In this document: piece by piece, positions 37,761 to 49,447 of the stretch
How the letters are laid out: every line of letters starts with the position of its first letter
Position numbering within the stretch: position 1 is the stretch's first letter
Assembly: GCA_007922195.1 (NCBI GenBank)
Contig: ML682008.1
Coordinates: forward strand, 5,723,847-5,787,846
Length of the DNA stretch: 64,000 bases
Reading direction: 5' to 3'
Source: Podocnemis expansa
Taxonomy: Eukaryota > Chordata > Testudines > Podocnemididae
Program-made: the position numbers and the translations under genes
The notes under the pieces: generated by a model
The model's input: the letters and a program-made list of their open reading frames with translations, nothing else
Database searches by the model: none
Told to the model about the DNA's origin: nothing

Positions 37761-37941
37761 CCATGCATGGTTTGTTCCAGTAGCCCACTTATCGTCAGAT
37801 TGTCTGGCGCGGACCTTGTTAATCCGGGCGACATCTGAGCTGGCATGACTCTCCTAGTTCATGTCACTCTCATATTCGAGGTAGGCGAGTGAGGCGTTAG
37901 GGGGTCTTTTGCCCAAGGCCCCCTACTGGGAAGGTAGACAG

Positions 37942-38031
37942 GTACCCACCAGGATTTGAACCCCGGTCTCCCGTATCAAAGGGAGTTGCTTTTAACCACT
38001 ACGGCACTCTTAACCACTACGCTATCCAGTT
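37942..38031 (-). promoter_or_regulatory. tRNA-like sequence with A- and B-box at the LINE 5' end
   Basis: Read on the - strand: TAGCGTAGTGGTTAAGAG (A-box-like, 38024 down) and GGGTTCAAATCC (B box, 37963-37952), with the hairpin CTCCC-TTTGATAC-GGGAG between them. T-arm pairing CGGGG/CCTGG is imperfect. The half-unit GTAGTGGTTAA is duplicated (about 38020 and 38000). This is the configuration of an internal RNA polymerase III promoter. Whether it is a captured SINE head or an integral part of the LINE 5' UTR cannot be decided here. Confidence 0.65.
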
Positions 38032-38034
38032 ACC

Positions 38035-38044
38035 TATATATATA
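38035..38044. repeat. TA tract at the 5' junction of the R4 LINE
   Basis: TATATATATA immediately beyond the tRNA-like end. It may be a target duplication, but in a repeat tract it cannot be told from pre-existing TA units. Confidence 0.8.
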
Positions 38045-39149
38045 ACTTTCATTTGGTAGAACTCACTAAAGATGAATTGATGTTAATTGCTGCAGTAATT
38101 AGTGTTAAAGCTGGTTTCTTTTTCATGTTTCACTTAAACTGCATACCATTACCTGATAGTTTACCAGACTGAAAAACAAAAAATAAACAACCCACCAAAA
38201 TGGAGAAAAATAAACTAGATTGTTTACATATGTAACTTCAGCATGGGCAGGCTCTTAGCAGAATGGGCCACCTCAAAGTCACTTTCAGAAGAATGTAAGA
38301 TTCTTCTGTTTTAAATGGTTAGTGTGTTTTGCTAGTCTCATTTTTAAAAAGAAATATGATGGTTTATGAAGTTGAAACCAGGGGATTCAGTGATTATTTT
38401 CTGATCTAATGTAAACTAATTCTTGCTATCTATATGTCATTAAACGATTCACGGTCTTCATGAAGTCGTCATCTCCATAATAAAAGAATAATCATGCTAA
38501 TGATGCCAAATTGATTTCCCTCAAACAAAGCAGAGCAAATCTCCTTTTTCACATTCAGTGGGACCATATTATTGGCTAACAATGTTTTGGCTTAAAACAA
38601 CCGGGGCATTCGTAAACATAGCTAATAAATAAAAATCTGGATCGTAATTTACAGTTGGCACAGTATTAGTCAGCTGATATTTTAGCCTTAGCAATAAAGA
38701 TAAGTCCTTTCTCCTGTGCTGGTTCCTATGTGTTTCCCTGTAGGAAAAAATATGCTCTATGTTTCTGAGAGTGGGCAGTTTCTAGCATGTAATGTCCATT
38801 GGTCTGTGCCTGCACAGTTGCTCTCCTTGGCTGTGACTACACTGGGAGGCACTTTTAAGTTGACTAAGCAACCAAATGGGAGCCTGAGATCTGAAAAGAG
38901 CTGATTCATCAGGAATTGACAGGTGGAGGAGCCACCTACAGCAAGTGGACCCCATGACAGGGCTTCTACCAAACTATTACTCAGTAATGACAACGACTAA
39001 CAGTAACTTCCAGTATAAGCTTTACAGGAAGGGGGGAAAACCATCAAAGCTGATCAGTTCCATAAACTATAGGATATTAGCTCAAGCCATGAGGCAGTGA
39101 GAAGGAAACCATGGTCCACACTGCTGCCTATAATCTCCATATGGAGCTC
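38045..39149. other. Intronic sequence, nothing recognised
   Basis: AT-rich intron. No feature recognised. Confidence 0.4.
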
Positions 39150-39310
39150 ATGGGGTATGTCTACGCTGGATCCTTTGGTTGACTTAACCTTCCGAAAGTC
39201 AACCTAAGGAACTCCCTGGCCAAATTTAGAATTTAATAAGTAGACTTAATGACATCTGCCCTGAAAGTCGACAAGTATTAACTTAAGAGCCATGGGCTGC
39301 TACTACCCCT
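39150..39310. mobile_element. TCTACGCT-type MITE fragment
   Basis: GGGGTATGTCTACGCTGG starts a segment with paired GTCGAC-like and GTTGACTT strings. The right end is not clear. Confidence 0.4.
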
Positions 39311-41041
39311 GACACACCTAATGGCTAGGAATAATAGATTGCTTATTTGCTGTGCCCTGCCTAGTTGTTCTGCCATTCCTGATGGCTTGAGTGTCACCCT
39401 AACCAGTCTATTGGTGAATTCCCCTGTAAATAGATGATAAGATAATCAGTTGATGTGGCCTCCCTCCAACCAAGAGATGGAGGAATGGCTGAACAACCTC
39501 CTCCTCCTCCCTCACTACTGCAGTTATGTTTTTTTCCCTTCTAGCTCTTTTGGCCAAGAAAATAATAATATTCTACAGCTTAATACATTTAGGAATCACT
39601 CCAGCGTTTGGCAGTGAGATGTTGAACTACCCAGAGATGTGTTCTACAGCTGAACTCCGAGAAGATGTTGCCCAGCAAAACCCTCATGTACTGTGCATGC
39701 CCACACTTGAGAGTCTGGGATTTAGGGTCATGTCAATTATCTCTAGAAAGTGGCACAATGGGATTTAATCAGTCACACTAGGTTTGTATAAATATTGCGC
39801 GAACAGCAAGCTTAAAATTGCATTCGCTAAACACTTTGGTTCAGCATATTTAATGTAGTCCTTGCATTTGTATCTAAGGAGACAGGGTTGCCTGAACTAT
39901 TTAAGGCATGTAAGGATAGTCAAGGGTTAATATCATAATTTCCTTGGGGATTTGAATTTCTGCTATCTGAAGGGCCGTGCTTTGTTGCAGAATAGAAACC
40001 TGCTGTTAGAAAGAGCTTAAATGTATGAGTAATACAGCAGTTCTCTCACTAATCCGGTTATATGCTTTGATAGCAGTAAGTGGTAGATGATAGGGTTAGC
40101 AATTCAATCCCAGCACGCTATGATTTAGAGACTAGGTTGCAAATGTTGACATGGAGAGTGTAATTTGTTTATGATTGTGGGTTGGCTGTGGTTTCTGGAG
40201 AAATATATTTTAAATTCAAGCCTGCAGAGGATAAAAAAAAGACCACACCAAGAAAAACACTAACTTGCAACAGCAGACATGTTAAAGGTCGGAAGCTGTA
40301 GGGCTGCTTAGAATCACTTATCCTTTATAAAAAATACAGCCATATATTTATTGTTTAAGAACTGGAAATGAAATATTATGAGTGTACTAGGGATATTAGG
40401 ATAATATTTGGGGAAAATTGAAAGCTTGTCTCTAGCAATTATGTTGTGGTCTGGAAATGTGTGAGAGGGAGGGCAGGGGTAGTTGTTTTTGAAACAGTGC
40501 ACGTCCCAGCCTGCCTGTCACTCAGTCAGATTAAAGGCTGCACTCTTAAGGGAGGCAGGCACATAACTACAGTACCACTGAATTTTAATAAGAGTTTGGC
40601 TCCTAATTCCCTTAGGCTTCTTGGGAAATTCCAGCCCTACTTACTTAGTCAGTGAATCAACCTAGCAGCAGTGGTGCTTGGGTGCTGTAAGAGATGTTCC
40701 CAAGTTCCAGTGATGTTGGGACAGGTGAAATAACAAGGCTCTTTGAGAGGAGGTGAAGGGCTGCTGAAGATTTCTGGGTGTATCACTGAGGTTAAGAAGC
40801 AACAACAGAATGTGCATGAGAGGCAAGAATGAAAAAGACTGAGAGAGGGAGGCTTGGCGGCAGAAGGCAAGGCTGGGCAGTTGTATGGGAAATGTTTGAC
40901 AGATAGGAAAATTAAGTCCAAGAATGAAGCAGAGGTGTTTGTTTTGTTTTGTTTTGTTTTATGAAAAACAGCCGGGAAGCAGAGGTTTTAACTGGCCATG
41001 GAAAAACAATTCTAAGAGCCTCCATCTATGCAAGGAATTTC
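39311..41041. other. Intronic sequence with (TTTTG)n
   Basis: A (TTTTG)n run lies at 40938-40960. Otherwise nothing recognised. Confidence 0.5.
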
Positions 41042-41790
41042 ATAGAATCATAGAATCCTAGGGTTGGAAGGGACCTCATAGGTCATCTAGTCCAACCCCC
41101 TGCCAGAGACAGGACCACTTCCACTAAACCATCCCAGTCATGGTTTTATCCAGCCGGGCCTTAAACACCTCCAAAGATGGTGACTCCACCACCTCCCTTG
41201 GCAGCTCATTCCAATGTTTCACCACTCGCCTAGTAAAAAAGATTTTTCTAATACCCAGCCTCGACCTCCCTAACCGCAACTTGAGACCATTGCTCCTTGT
41301 CCTGTCCTCCTTTACTACCGAGAATAGTCGAGCTCCATCTTCCTTGGAGCACCCCTTCAAGTAGTTGAAGGTTGCTATCAAATCCCCCCTCAATCTTCTC
41401 TTCTGCAGACTAAATAAGCCTAATGCTTTCAGTCTTTCCTCATAGGGCTTGTGCTCCAGCCCTTTAACCATTTTGGTTGCCCTCCTCTGAACTCTCTCCA
41501 GTAGGTCCCTGTCCTTTTTGTAGTGGGGAGCCCAAAACTGGACACAGTATTCCAGATGTGGCCTCACCAGTGCAGAATAGGGGGAATGATCACATCCCTT
41601 GATCTGCTGGTAATACTTCTTTTGATGCAGCCCCGTATGCCATTGGCCTTTTTGGCAGTAAGAGCACACTGCTGACTCATATCTAGCTTCCCATCAACCA
41701 TGACCCCCAGGTCCTTTTCTACACTGCTGCTACTCAGCTGAATGTTTCCCAGCCTGTAGCAGTGCATGGGGTTTGTCCGTCCCACATTTG
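41042..41790 (-). mobile_element. CR1 LINE 3' end with C-terminal ORF2
   Basis: The youngest-looking CR1 in the window. The - strand encodes [28 protein letters not shown], then (after one frame change near 41570-41600) [67 protein letters not shown]. The last 140 or so codons of ORF2 are open and end at 41124. The 3' tail carries GGTTGGACTAGATGACCT and ends in two ATTCTATG units at 41042-41056, the hallmark CR1 terminus. Strongly 5'-truncated, as is usual for CR1; the RT core is absent. Confidence 0.95.
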
Positions 41791-42094
41791 AAAGTCAGTG
41801 GATCAAATTGAGACCATGAATACATGGATGGAACTCCAGTGATATCACTGATTCCAGGTCTGAATTTAACCATAAGAAAAGGCTTTTCCAGTGTTTGCTG
41901 AAATCAGTGAAATACCTCCCATCTACCTTAATAGTATCAGAGCCTTTATAGCTGGGACACAATATACAGAGTTCTTAATTAAATAAGCAATTTTTTATTA
42001 AATTGTAAGGAATTGTTTTTGCCAAAATTTGCTTTTCAAATTATTATTGTAAATATTTAATTAAATATCTAAAGCTTTAATTATGATTTTGCTA
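41791..42094. other. Intronic sequence, nothing recognised
   Basis: Short AT-rich interval between two LINE copies. Confidence 0.4.
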
Positions 42095-43200
42095 GATTTG
42101 CAGATCCTGCATGCAGAAGTAAAATCTCTTCCTTATTCCTACATCTCTTTTATACATCCAAGGATCACATTAGCTCTTTTTGCCACAGCATCACACTGGG
42201 AGCTCATGTTTACTTGCTCATGCCTTATGGGCTCTGAATCCTTTTCAGAGTCACTACTTTTCAGGATGTTCCATTCTGTGGCTGTGGCTTGCAGTCCTTT
42301 CCTGCATAGATAAATTTGCATTGGGCTAGAAATAACATCTTTTTCTTTTAAGGGAGCAGCAGCTTACCAAGTGTTTCAGATTGCTTTGTATGATTGCCCT
42401 GTTCTCATCATTGTTTACCAATCCACCCATCATGTGCAATACACAGATTTTATCCAGAATGATTTTACATTTACCTTTCAATTGCTGATTAAAATGTTAG
42501 AGGCAAGGCCTCATACTGATCCCTGGAGAATTCCACAAATAACATCCCCATTTATTGATGATTACCCACTGACAACTATTTTTTGATGCTTGCCAGTTAT
42601 CCATTTAACTTGTGCTTTATTGACATAGTTTAGTGCTAATTTTGTAATCAGAATGTTGTGTGGTATTCATTCAAATGCTTTATAGAAATCTATGTATTTT
42701 GCCTCTACATCATTACCTTTGTGAAACAAACTTGTAATCTTATCAAAGAATGACAGATTTATTTGAGACCTATTTCCATAAAAATGATATTGACTGGCAC
42801 TGATTGTATTAATACACTTGAATTCTGTATTGATTTAATTATGAATAAGCTTTTACATTATTTCATGGGAAACCGAGATCAAGCTAACCAGTACATAGTT
42901 ACCCAGCACAGCAGTTAGCACTCATTCAATCTTCTCAAATTTCTCCTTTATTCCAAATTTAAAATGAACATCCTTGAGCCACACTTCTCCTTAGTCAGCT
43001 TTTTTTAGGACCTTTGAATGGAAGTTATCTGGGCTTGCTGGTATAAAAATGCTCGTTTCTAGTGTATGTTATTTAGCATCATCTTTAGTGATTCATTGAC
43101 TGGAAAGCACCTCATCATCCTGATCAGCTACAAGAACACATCCTGCTTCTTTCCAGATATAGAACAAAAATATTTATTGAACACTTCTGCCTTTGCTGCA

Positions 43201-43734
43201 GTCAGGAGTTAAAGTAAGGAGGAATGGCTGGCAGTCTGGGGCCCCTATTTTTAGGAAGACAGTGTTCCAGGCCCCCTAAAAATAGGGGAATGCCCCGCAA
43301 TGCTGCATTCCAGAGCCCCCTAAAAATAGAAGGGTGCGCTGAAGGGTGCTGCATTCCCGCGCAATCCCCCTAGGCCGGTGGAAGGGAGGAGCTGTGGGCT
43401 GGGGCAGCTCCTCCCCTTCTGCCCGTGCCTGGGCGGTGTGCACGGCCCAGCCCCAGCCTCATGCCCAGTCTCCTGCTTGCTGGCCAATTGGCCAGCCAGC
43501 ATGACAGCCTCCTTCCTGCCCACCCAGCTCTTCAGCCACCTNNNNNNNNNNGTAGGTGTTTTGGGGGCAGTAACTGGAGGGTCAGACATTTTGGGGGCAG
43601 TAGCTGAGGTGGGGGCCAGGCATTTGGGGGGGACAGTAGTTGAGCTGTATGAAGGGTGCCTGGACTTGCACGAGGGGGGCCTGCCAATTTAGGAGGGTTC
43701 CAGGGCCCCCAAAATTTCACTTTAACCCCTGACT
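43201..43734. mobile_element. GC-rich MITE containing the assembly gap
   Basis: The ends GTCAGGAGTTAAAGT and ACTTTAACCCCTGAC are inverted repeats. TGCA flanks both sides (43197-43200, 43735-43738). The core contains repeated GGGGGCAGTAGCTGAG-type units and CCCCCTAAAAATAGG blocks. A related sequence in reverse orientation lies at 57179-57748. Confidence 0.65.
43542..43551. other. Assembly gap (10 N)
   Basis: Ten N bases inside the GC-rich MITE. The true length is unknown, because a run of ten is often a placeholder. Confidence 0.99.
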
Positions 43735-43865
43735 GCAGTATTTCTTAAAACAAATCTACCATCTCCACCTAATAATGAGACTATACCATTGTTCAGATTT
43801 CTTTTGGTCCTAATACATTTATTTAAGCTTCTTCCCATTTTCCTTAGCCTCATGAGCCATACTTT

Positions 43866-45469
43866 ACTATAATGTACTTAATTCACATGTTGGAGGATAA
43901 AAAACAAATCAGTTCATATACATAGAGATGTACTGAATCAGACACCAAAGAAAACTGAACTTTGTCTATTACTGGGCTGTCACAGTGATGGGCATTTCAT
44001 GGACAGACATTATCAACATTTAACTTGAAATACTCTCCCAATACAGAAAACAGAAATGCGTTGGAGAAACTTAATAGTCTTACTGTTACTGCCTTGACTA
44101 GAATATACTAGAATACACAAACTGGGATGAAAGAGTGAGGCCACGGGCTCATTTTCCCTGTTGATATATGTAAATAATACCAATTAATGTTAATAGGAAC
44201 TATGTGCAGCAGAGAAAGAAAAGTAGTTTAATAATATTGTAGATGTTGATCTCAGATAACTAAGATACTACTATGTAAAGTCAAGAATAAAGCCTAAATG
44301 AACATAAGAACATGTCTTAACAGCTCAGTCCTAGCATGTCATTTAAATTCAACCATGAATATATAAAATGTATTAGAGAGTATTTAGGAGACAAAATATT
44401 ACTTAGTCTTGGTTTTACACCTTGCGATTTGTGTGTTTTGTTTTCTGTTTTTAAAAGCAGCTAATAACACCTGCTAAGTTCAAATTTGTTGTTTGCCTCC
44501 ATATATAATATTTATCTCAGCACTCAGGAAATCATATCAGTCACATAGATCATCAGCAGGGATTGTAGTTTCTTTCCTTGGTGATCACTGCTCCTGAAGT
44601 ATTTGTATAGGCATACCAATTTGGTTTTAGCCCTAGCAGGTCAAGTGACTGATGCCTTAAAATCATGCAACTCTGCTTATCATCTTGTTTTCCATATACA
44701 CTTTAGCAACTTTCTCAACTCCTAGGGTTACATTTTCATCAGGGGTAAGGACTTTTTCCCTTTTTTCCAAGGGAAGGATTGGTGATTTTAAAATTTGCTC
44801 CTGACTCTGCACCCACAGAGTGCATTTTTAAAACAGAATAAAATTGTGGCTGAAAAGAGAAGTCTGAACTAAGCTTGGTAATGTAGACACGGTCTTAGTG
44901 TTGAATATCTTGGCTAAGGGTTACTGTTATTTTATGTATGTCATTTAACTTTCTATTTAAAATCAGGAAATAAATGGACAGCAAAAAATAGTTGAGAAGA
45001 TGAAAATAGAATGTGGCAGAGAAGGGAAATGAGAAGTACAGAGCTTGAAACAAAATCTGTCTAATTTTGTGTTTGGCATGAAGTCTCATTTTGAATTTGG
45101 CTAGGCTAGAATATGTCTGAGTAGATAAAGACCCAAGTCAAATGCAGTTAAAAACTGAAGTCTAGAAATCACGAACTTGGTATTAGAGATGTTATTGAAA
45201 ATTACATATTGGATGCTAAGCAGTATAACTGGAATGAAAGAAACCATTTTCAATTCTGACAGACTACCTAAATCACATTCACTCCTGCTTACTCTGGGCT
45301 TCAGCACAAAATTACTATTGTCTCCGCCTGCAGATGTCAATATCAGCGAGCCAGGCTACGCAAGTTGCTTAAATGGCACTCATTGATTTCTAGAATAATT
45401 GTCGTCATTCTGGTATGTGAGTAGTGCATAAAATGGGACTGTATATCTACTCTCTGCTTCCACTGCTAA
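43866..45469. other. Intronic sequence, nothing recognised
   Basis: AT-rich intron. A GTAATGTAGACACGG string near 44877 may be a MITE scrap. Confidence 0.4.
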
Positions 45470-45725
45470 GTGTATGGCCCATGCTAGCACCGCCACCCCA
45501 ACGCTCAGCAGGTGTTGGGGTGGAGCCAACAAATGCCAGAGGCGGGGCCAGCAGGGGCCAGGAGCTGCTGCACACATGTCCAACTCCTGCATCCCCATGC
45601 CCTACTGAGGGCGGGGCCAGCAGGGGGAAGCAGCAATGGCACCAAAGGGCCAAGAGCGCTATGAGCCACTGTGAATAGGCGTGCGTGCCAGCTTTGGCAC
45701 GGGTACCAGGTGTTGCCAACACCAT
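45470..45725. mobile_element. GC-rich hAT-like MITE
   Basis: A compact GC-rich island with two GGCGGGGCCAGCAGGGG units (45540, 45611). It ends TTTGGCACGGGTACCAGGTG TTGCC, a terminus resembling other hAT MITEs of this genome. Left boundary approximate. Confidence 0.5.
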
Positions 45726-48377
45726 TGTGAATCCAGTTACTGTTTCATAACTGTTTTAAATGCAGAAGTCAAGGCAGACAAAGGCCTGCTAGCTGTTGTC
45801 AAAGCTCCTGTACCATTGGCAAATTCTTTATGTTGGAGTTTGATGAAGAGTCCTCAAGATCCTTGCCAAGTTCATTTCCTTTTAATGCCCAGATTTTATT
45901 ACTGATGCTGCATTTCATCATCATAATAAGAATTATTCCAATGGAGTAAGGACCACTACCTTGATGCCAGAGGGAAGAGAGAGACATACACACACATAGT
46001 AGCAGGCCTGCCATGGGGCAGGTGGGTTAGGAAAGACAGGCTGTTGAAACTCTAGTGAACACAGTGATGTAGAAGGCAGGCTGGGGAGGCTGCATAACTT
46101 GTCTTAGACAGTGCCCATGACTGTCTAAATTACACCAAGTTTCATGAACAATGGAGATCTGAGAAGGCACAAAGGAGACTTAAAGCTGTGTTATGCCCCT
46201 GAGCTTCTGGGCTGTGAGTTCTCTGCTGCAGATCCAGGAGGCACCGCTCAGTGTCTTACCCTGTGTGCCAAATGTTGCTCAAGTGGGAGTGCTGTGCAAT
46301 CCAGATATACTTTTGAGATTGTTGTCAGCAGAGCCAGTGTGAATTCATACTGAGTTTGACCCAGAATTAATCCTAATATTTCATATAGGCTTTGATTTGA
46401 GTAACTTCGTAAAAGGCAGAGTCCATTTCCTAATGGTTAAACTTCACTGATATATTGAATAATAGGTATCTCTTTTTGAATTTTCTTTAATGAATGTTTA
46501 TGCCAGACACCTAGTGTTAAATATTTCTGCAATGTATGTGCCTTCTAAGCATAAAAACATCTCAAAGCCTGTTTATCATAAAAAGGAAGAGCCAAACTTT
46601 ATATTGCCAACTATACTGTATTACAGAACATTCCACATACACTCATATTTAACCATCTCTGAATGTATAAAATTATTCCAGATATGGTGCTTTTGAAAGA
46701 GTGAGGTTTTCATGGGTCACTATACAGCATGTGCATTGAACACGTGAAGTATCTCTTGAAGACTTTATTTTGAATTGAATGCAAACCTAAGAGAAAACCA
46801 TTATTTTTTCCATAGCAAGATATGAACCTAAACTTTAATATAAAGTGGTGTTCTTTGTGATGTCAAGAGTGGAATGCAAACCTCCATTGTTTGCTGAATT
46901 ATCTCAAATTTTCCAGTGCACTGAAATGTAGTGCTGATTATCACTTGCAAGTGCTCATTGAGTCTTACTGTGTTTTAAATGGTATTTTGGAAATATCAGT
47001 AATACCTACTAAAATATAGGTGGTGGTTGAGAAAAGTGGTCTTCTTACTCATGTTTCAGGTAGGATCAACGTAAAATCACATTATGGAGCCCACACCACA
47101 TAAACCCACACAAAACGGAAAGCAGAAGACCTAGATTTAGTTACAAGGGGAAAGCCTTTCAGAATCAGATCTGTTTCACTCCCGCTCATTTAATATGTAT
47201 AGATACAACTGGGTCACGAAACTGCTTTAGCCATGAGGTATGAGTAGCATAGCAACAACCCTCAGCAGACTGAAAAATCAGCAGCAGTAATATCAGATTA
47301 GATCTGCAACATGCTGACTGTATTTTTTTCAATTTTCAGTATTCCCAGAGTAATTTTTGATTTATGCTGATATCCCAACTGCATTATTTTAAATAGATAG
47401 GATTTATGCCTGTAGCAGGCCCAGAGGTAAGAATAACTTATTTGTGCAACTGCTTCTAATTTTTCATACATCAAGTGGTACTGGCTGTCTAAAAATGTGA
47501 ATTAACATTAAAAAATCTGGCTCCTATTTAATACTGTTTTTTAGTCAGCGAATTGTCATTTACAGGGATTTTGATTAGACTGGCTACAATTTCTTCTAGT
47601 AAACATGCCAACTGTATAAAATATGTATGGTTATTATGAGCGAATATTTCCAACACTCCTGAGGTATTCCTTTCAAATGAGTAGCCTTATCTTTGTAAGG
47701 TGTGTGCGATATGCAGTTGGATAGACGAGGTTTTCTGTCCTCCCCATAGCAATGAATCTCCTGCGTTCAAGACATGGAAGCTTCTGTATTATTTATGTTT
47801 TAATGATCTTGCTCCTTCAGCTCCTTTGGCGAACAAGAGAAAGTAATAATGAGTCTGTTAACAAGCAATTTGTGGCATTCACAGAAAGTTGTGATTTTGA
47901 TAGCTGTACTGGGAGGGGAGGAAGGGGAAGGGACCAAGTGTAATAAAACCTTCAGTATAATAGTAGAATGCTGCACTGAGGAAGTTCATCAGGCAAAGCT
48001 TTTTACTATAGTGCCACCTAGTGGTTGAAGCCTGCAGCGTGTGTTATAAGCGGTCTAGTTAATTTGTGTTAGATCTTGTCTAATTTGCAATGTTGTGTTT
48101 TCATCAGTGAGATGGTTCCCCTAAGATTTTTTTTTTTTGTGAAACGGAATTGCATAGTACCATTGGACCATGACTTTATTTATGATAACTAGTGTTCATA
48201 TTTGCTAATCGTTCTCCTCTTGGCTGATTTTCGATATGGCTCAACATCGGTATTTTCTCCCCCACTTGCACTAGAAGTAATGTAGATGCACACTGATAGA
48301 GAAATATGGTCTGAGCAAAAATATAAAAAATGGAGTGTCCCATGTGATGAATGGGAACCACGAATTTTGGCCATGTA
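45726..48377. other. Intronic sequence, nothing recognised
   Basis: Long AT-rich interval. No exon, RNA gene or clear repeat found. Confidence 0.4.
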
Positions 48378-48798
48378 GGTTATGTCTACACCTAAAAACA
48401 TAGTTTGCACTTGCTTAGTTCGACGTTAGTTCTAACTAAACACGGATCTTTTAGTTCAAACTAACTTTTGAGTTTGAACTAGCTGTGCTTTTTTTTTAGT
48501 TTGAACTAAAAAAAACAAGTTTAATTCGAACTAAAAAAGCATGGTTAGTGCAAACTAAAAAGCCACACTTAGTTCGAACTGACCGCTAGTTTGAACTTAT
48601 TTAATTTGTTCCCATTTGTTTCCATTGGGCTAGTTCAAACTAATCTTTGCAGTAAGTAGAAACTAAGCAGATCGTTTGGACTAAGCAGCTGAACTAACTA
48701 GTTCGAACTAACCTTTGATTAATTTGAACTAGCCAAACCTTTGATTAATTCGAACTAGCTTGCTTAGTCTGGAATAATTTGCTAGTGTAGACATAACC
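48378..48798. mobile_element. MITE built from TTCGAA-type palindromes
   Basis: The terminal inverted repeats are GGTTATGTCTACAC and GTGTAGACATAACC (14 of 14). The 421-base interior holds about a dozen variants of the palindrome TTAGTTCGAACTAA in close succession. Non-coding. A fragment with a related look (AATTCGAACCTAATTC) lies at 55910-55990. Confidence 0.8.
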
Positions 48799-49447
48799 AT
48801 AGAAGCATATATATGAACATACTGGATACAATGTATGTGCAATGTTTTCCTGTAACGATTGGGAAATTAGTATAAGAAGTGTTTTGTGCTAATGATTAAT
48901 GAATGGTAAAACCACCTCCATCTCCCAGGACAATGCTATTTGCTGGTTCTGTTCCAAATGCTGCCCTAGTGGATGTTGCTTGCTTTTTCTGCTAGGATTG
49001 CCAGTAACAGTCACTGTAGGGAATTCAATGAAGGGAACATTTTGGATTTCTGTATAATAAGTGGAGGAAGGTCAATTTCAGTATTTCATTTATATTTAAA
49101 TTACCTCCCTTGCTCTCCAAAAGAAAGATTAACATTGAACTGCAGATTTAAATCCTTTTTACCCCTGTGGGTCTGCAGAAATAAAGGGAGAATTTCAAAT
49201 GTACCTCAATGTATACATCATCTATGAAACCAGAAATTTTTCTGTTGCGGTGCTGTATTATTCAGAATAAATTTCATTAGCCGTATATTCTTTCTGAATA
49301 AAACTTGGTTTATTGGAGCCTATTAAGAATTGTTGCTTTAAGGATTTCTGTCCTACTTGCCCTTGTGGTTAAAACAGGATATACCAGGATAAACAAAGAT
49401 CAATGTCAAGGACAAATCTGAGGACTGGCAAATTGGATGTGCATGTC
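48799..49447. other. Intronic sequence, nothing recognised
   Basis: No feature recognised. Confidence 0.4.

Larger units (their letters stand above)
34577..38034 (-). mobile_element. Near full-length R4-clade (Dong/Rex6-like) non-LTR retrotransposon
   Basis: A 3.46 kb LINE on the - strand: tRNA-like 5' end (38034 to about 37942), short 5' UTR, one long ORF (37760-34635) and a 58-base 3' UTR bordering a TA tract. The single ORF combines an RT with a C-terminal zinc knuckle and a restriction-like (PD-D) endonuclease, the layout of the R2/R4 groups, which lack an APE endonuclease. Overall organisation, the missing N-terminal APE domain and insertion into simple AT-rich repeat suggest the R4/Dong branch. 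It differs from the CR1 copies around it in being almost undamaged, so it is a recent arrival. Confidence 0.82.
42095..43865 (-). mobile_element. Old CR1-type LINE, split by a GC-rich MITE
   Basis: Read on the - strand it gives RANVILGCIKEM and QVNMSSQCDAVA (42320-42140). Toward higher coordinates come the RT-region strings corresponding to an SGILQGSVLGP-like block (near 42515) and DFYKAFE-like motif A (CAAATGCTTTATAGAAATC, 42673 on). The upstream RT and linker follow up to about 43865. Heavily mutated and much older than the 41 kb copy. The element at 43201-43734 interrupts it. Confidence 0.65.

Noticed and set aside
37942..38031. Functional tRNA gene
   Set aside because: A duplicated half-unit, mismatched T stem and continuity with the LINE make it a tRNA-like head, not a tRNA gene.
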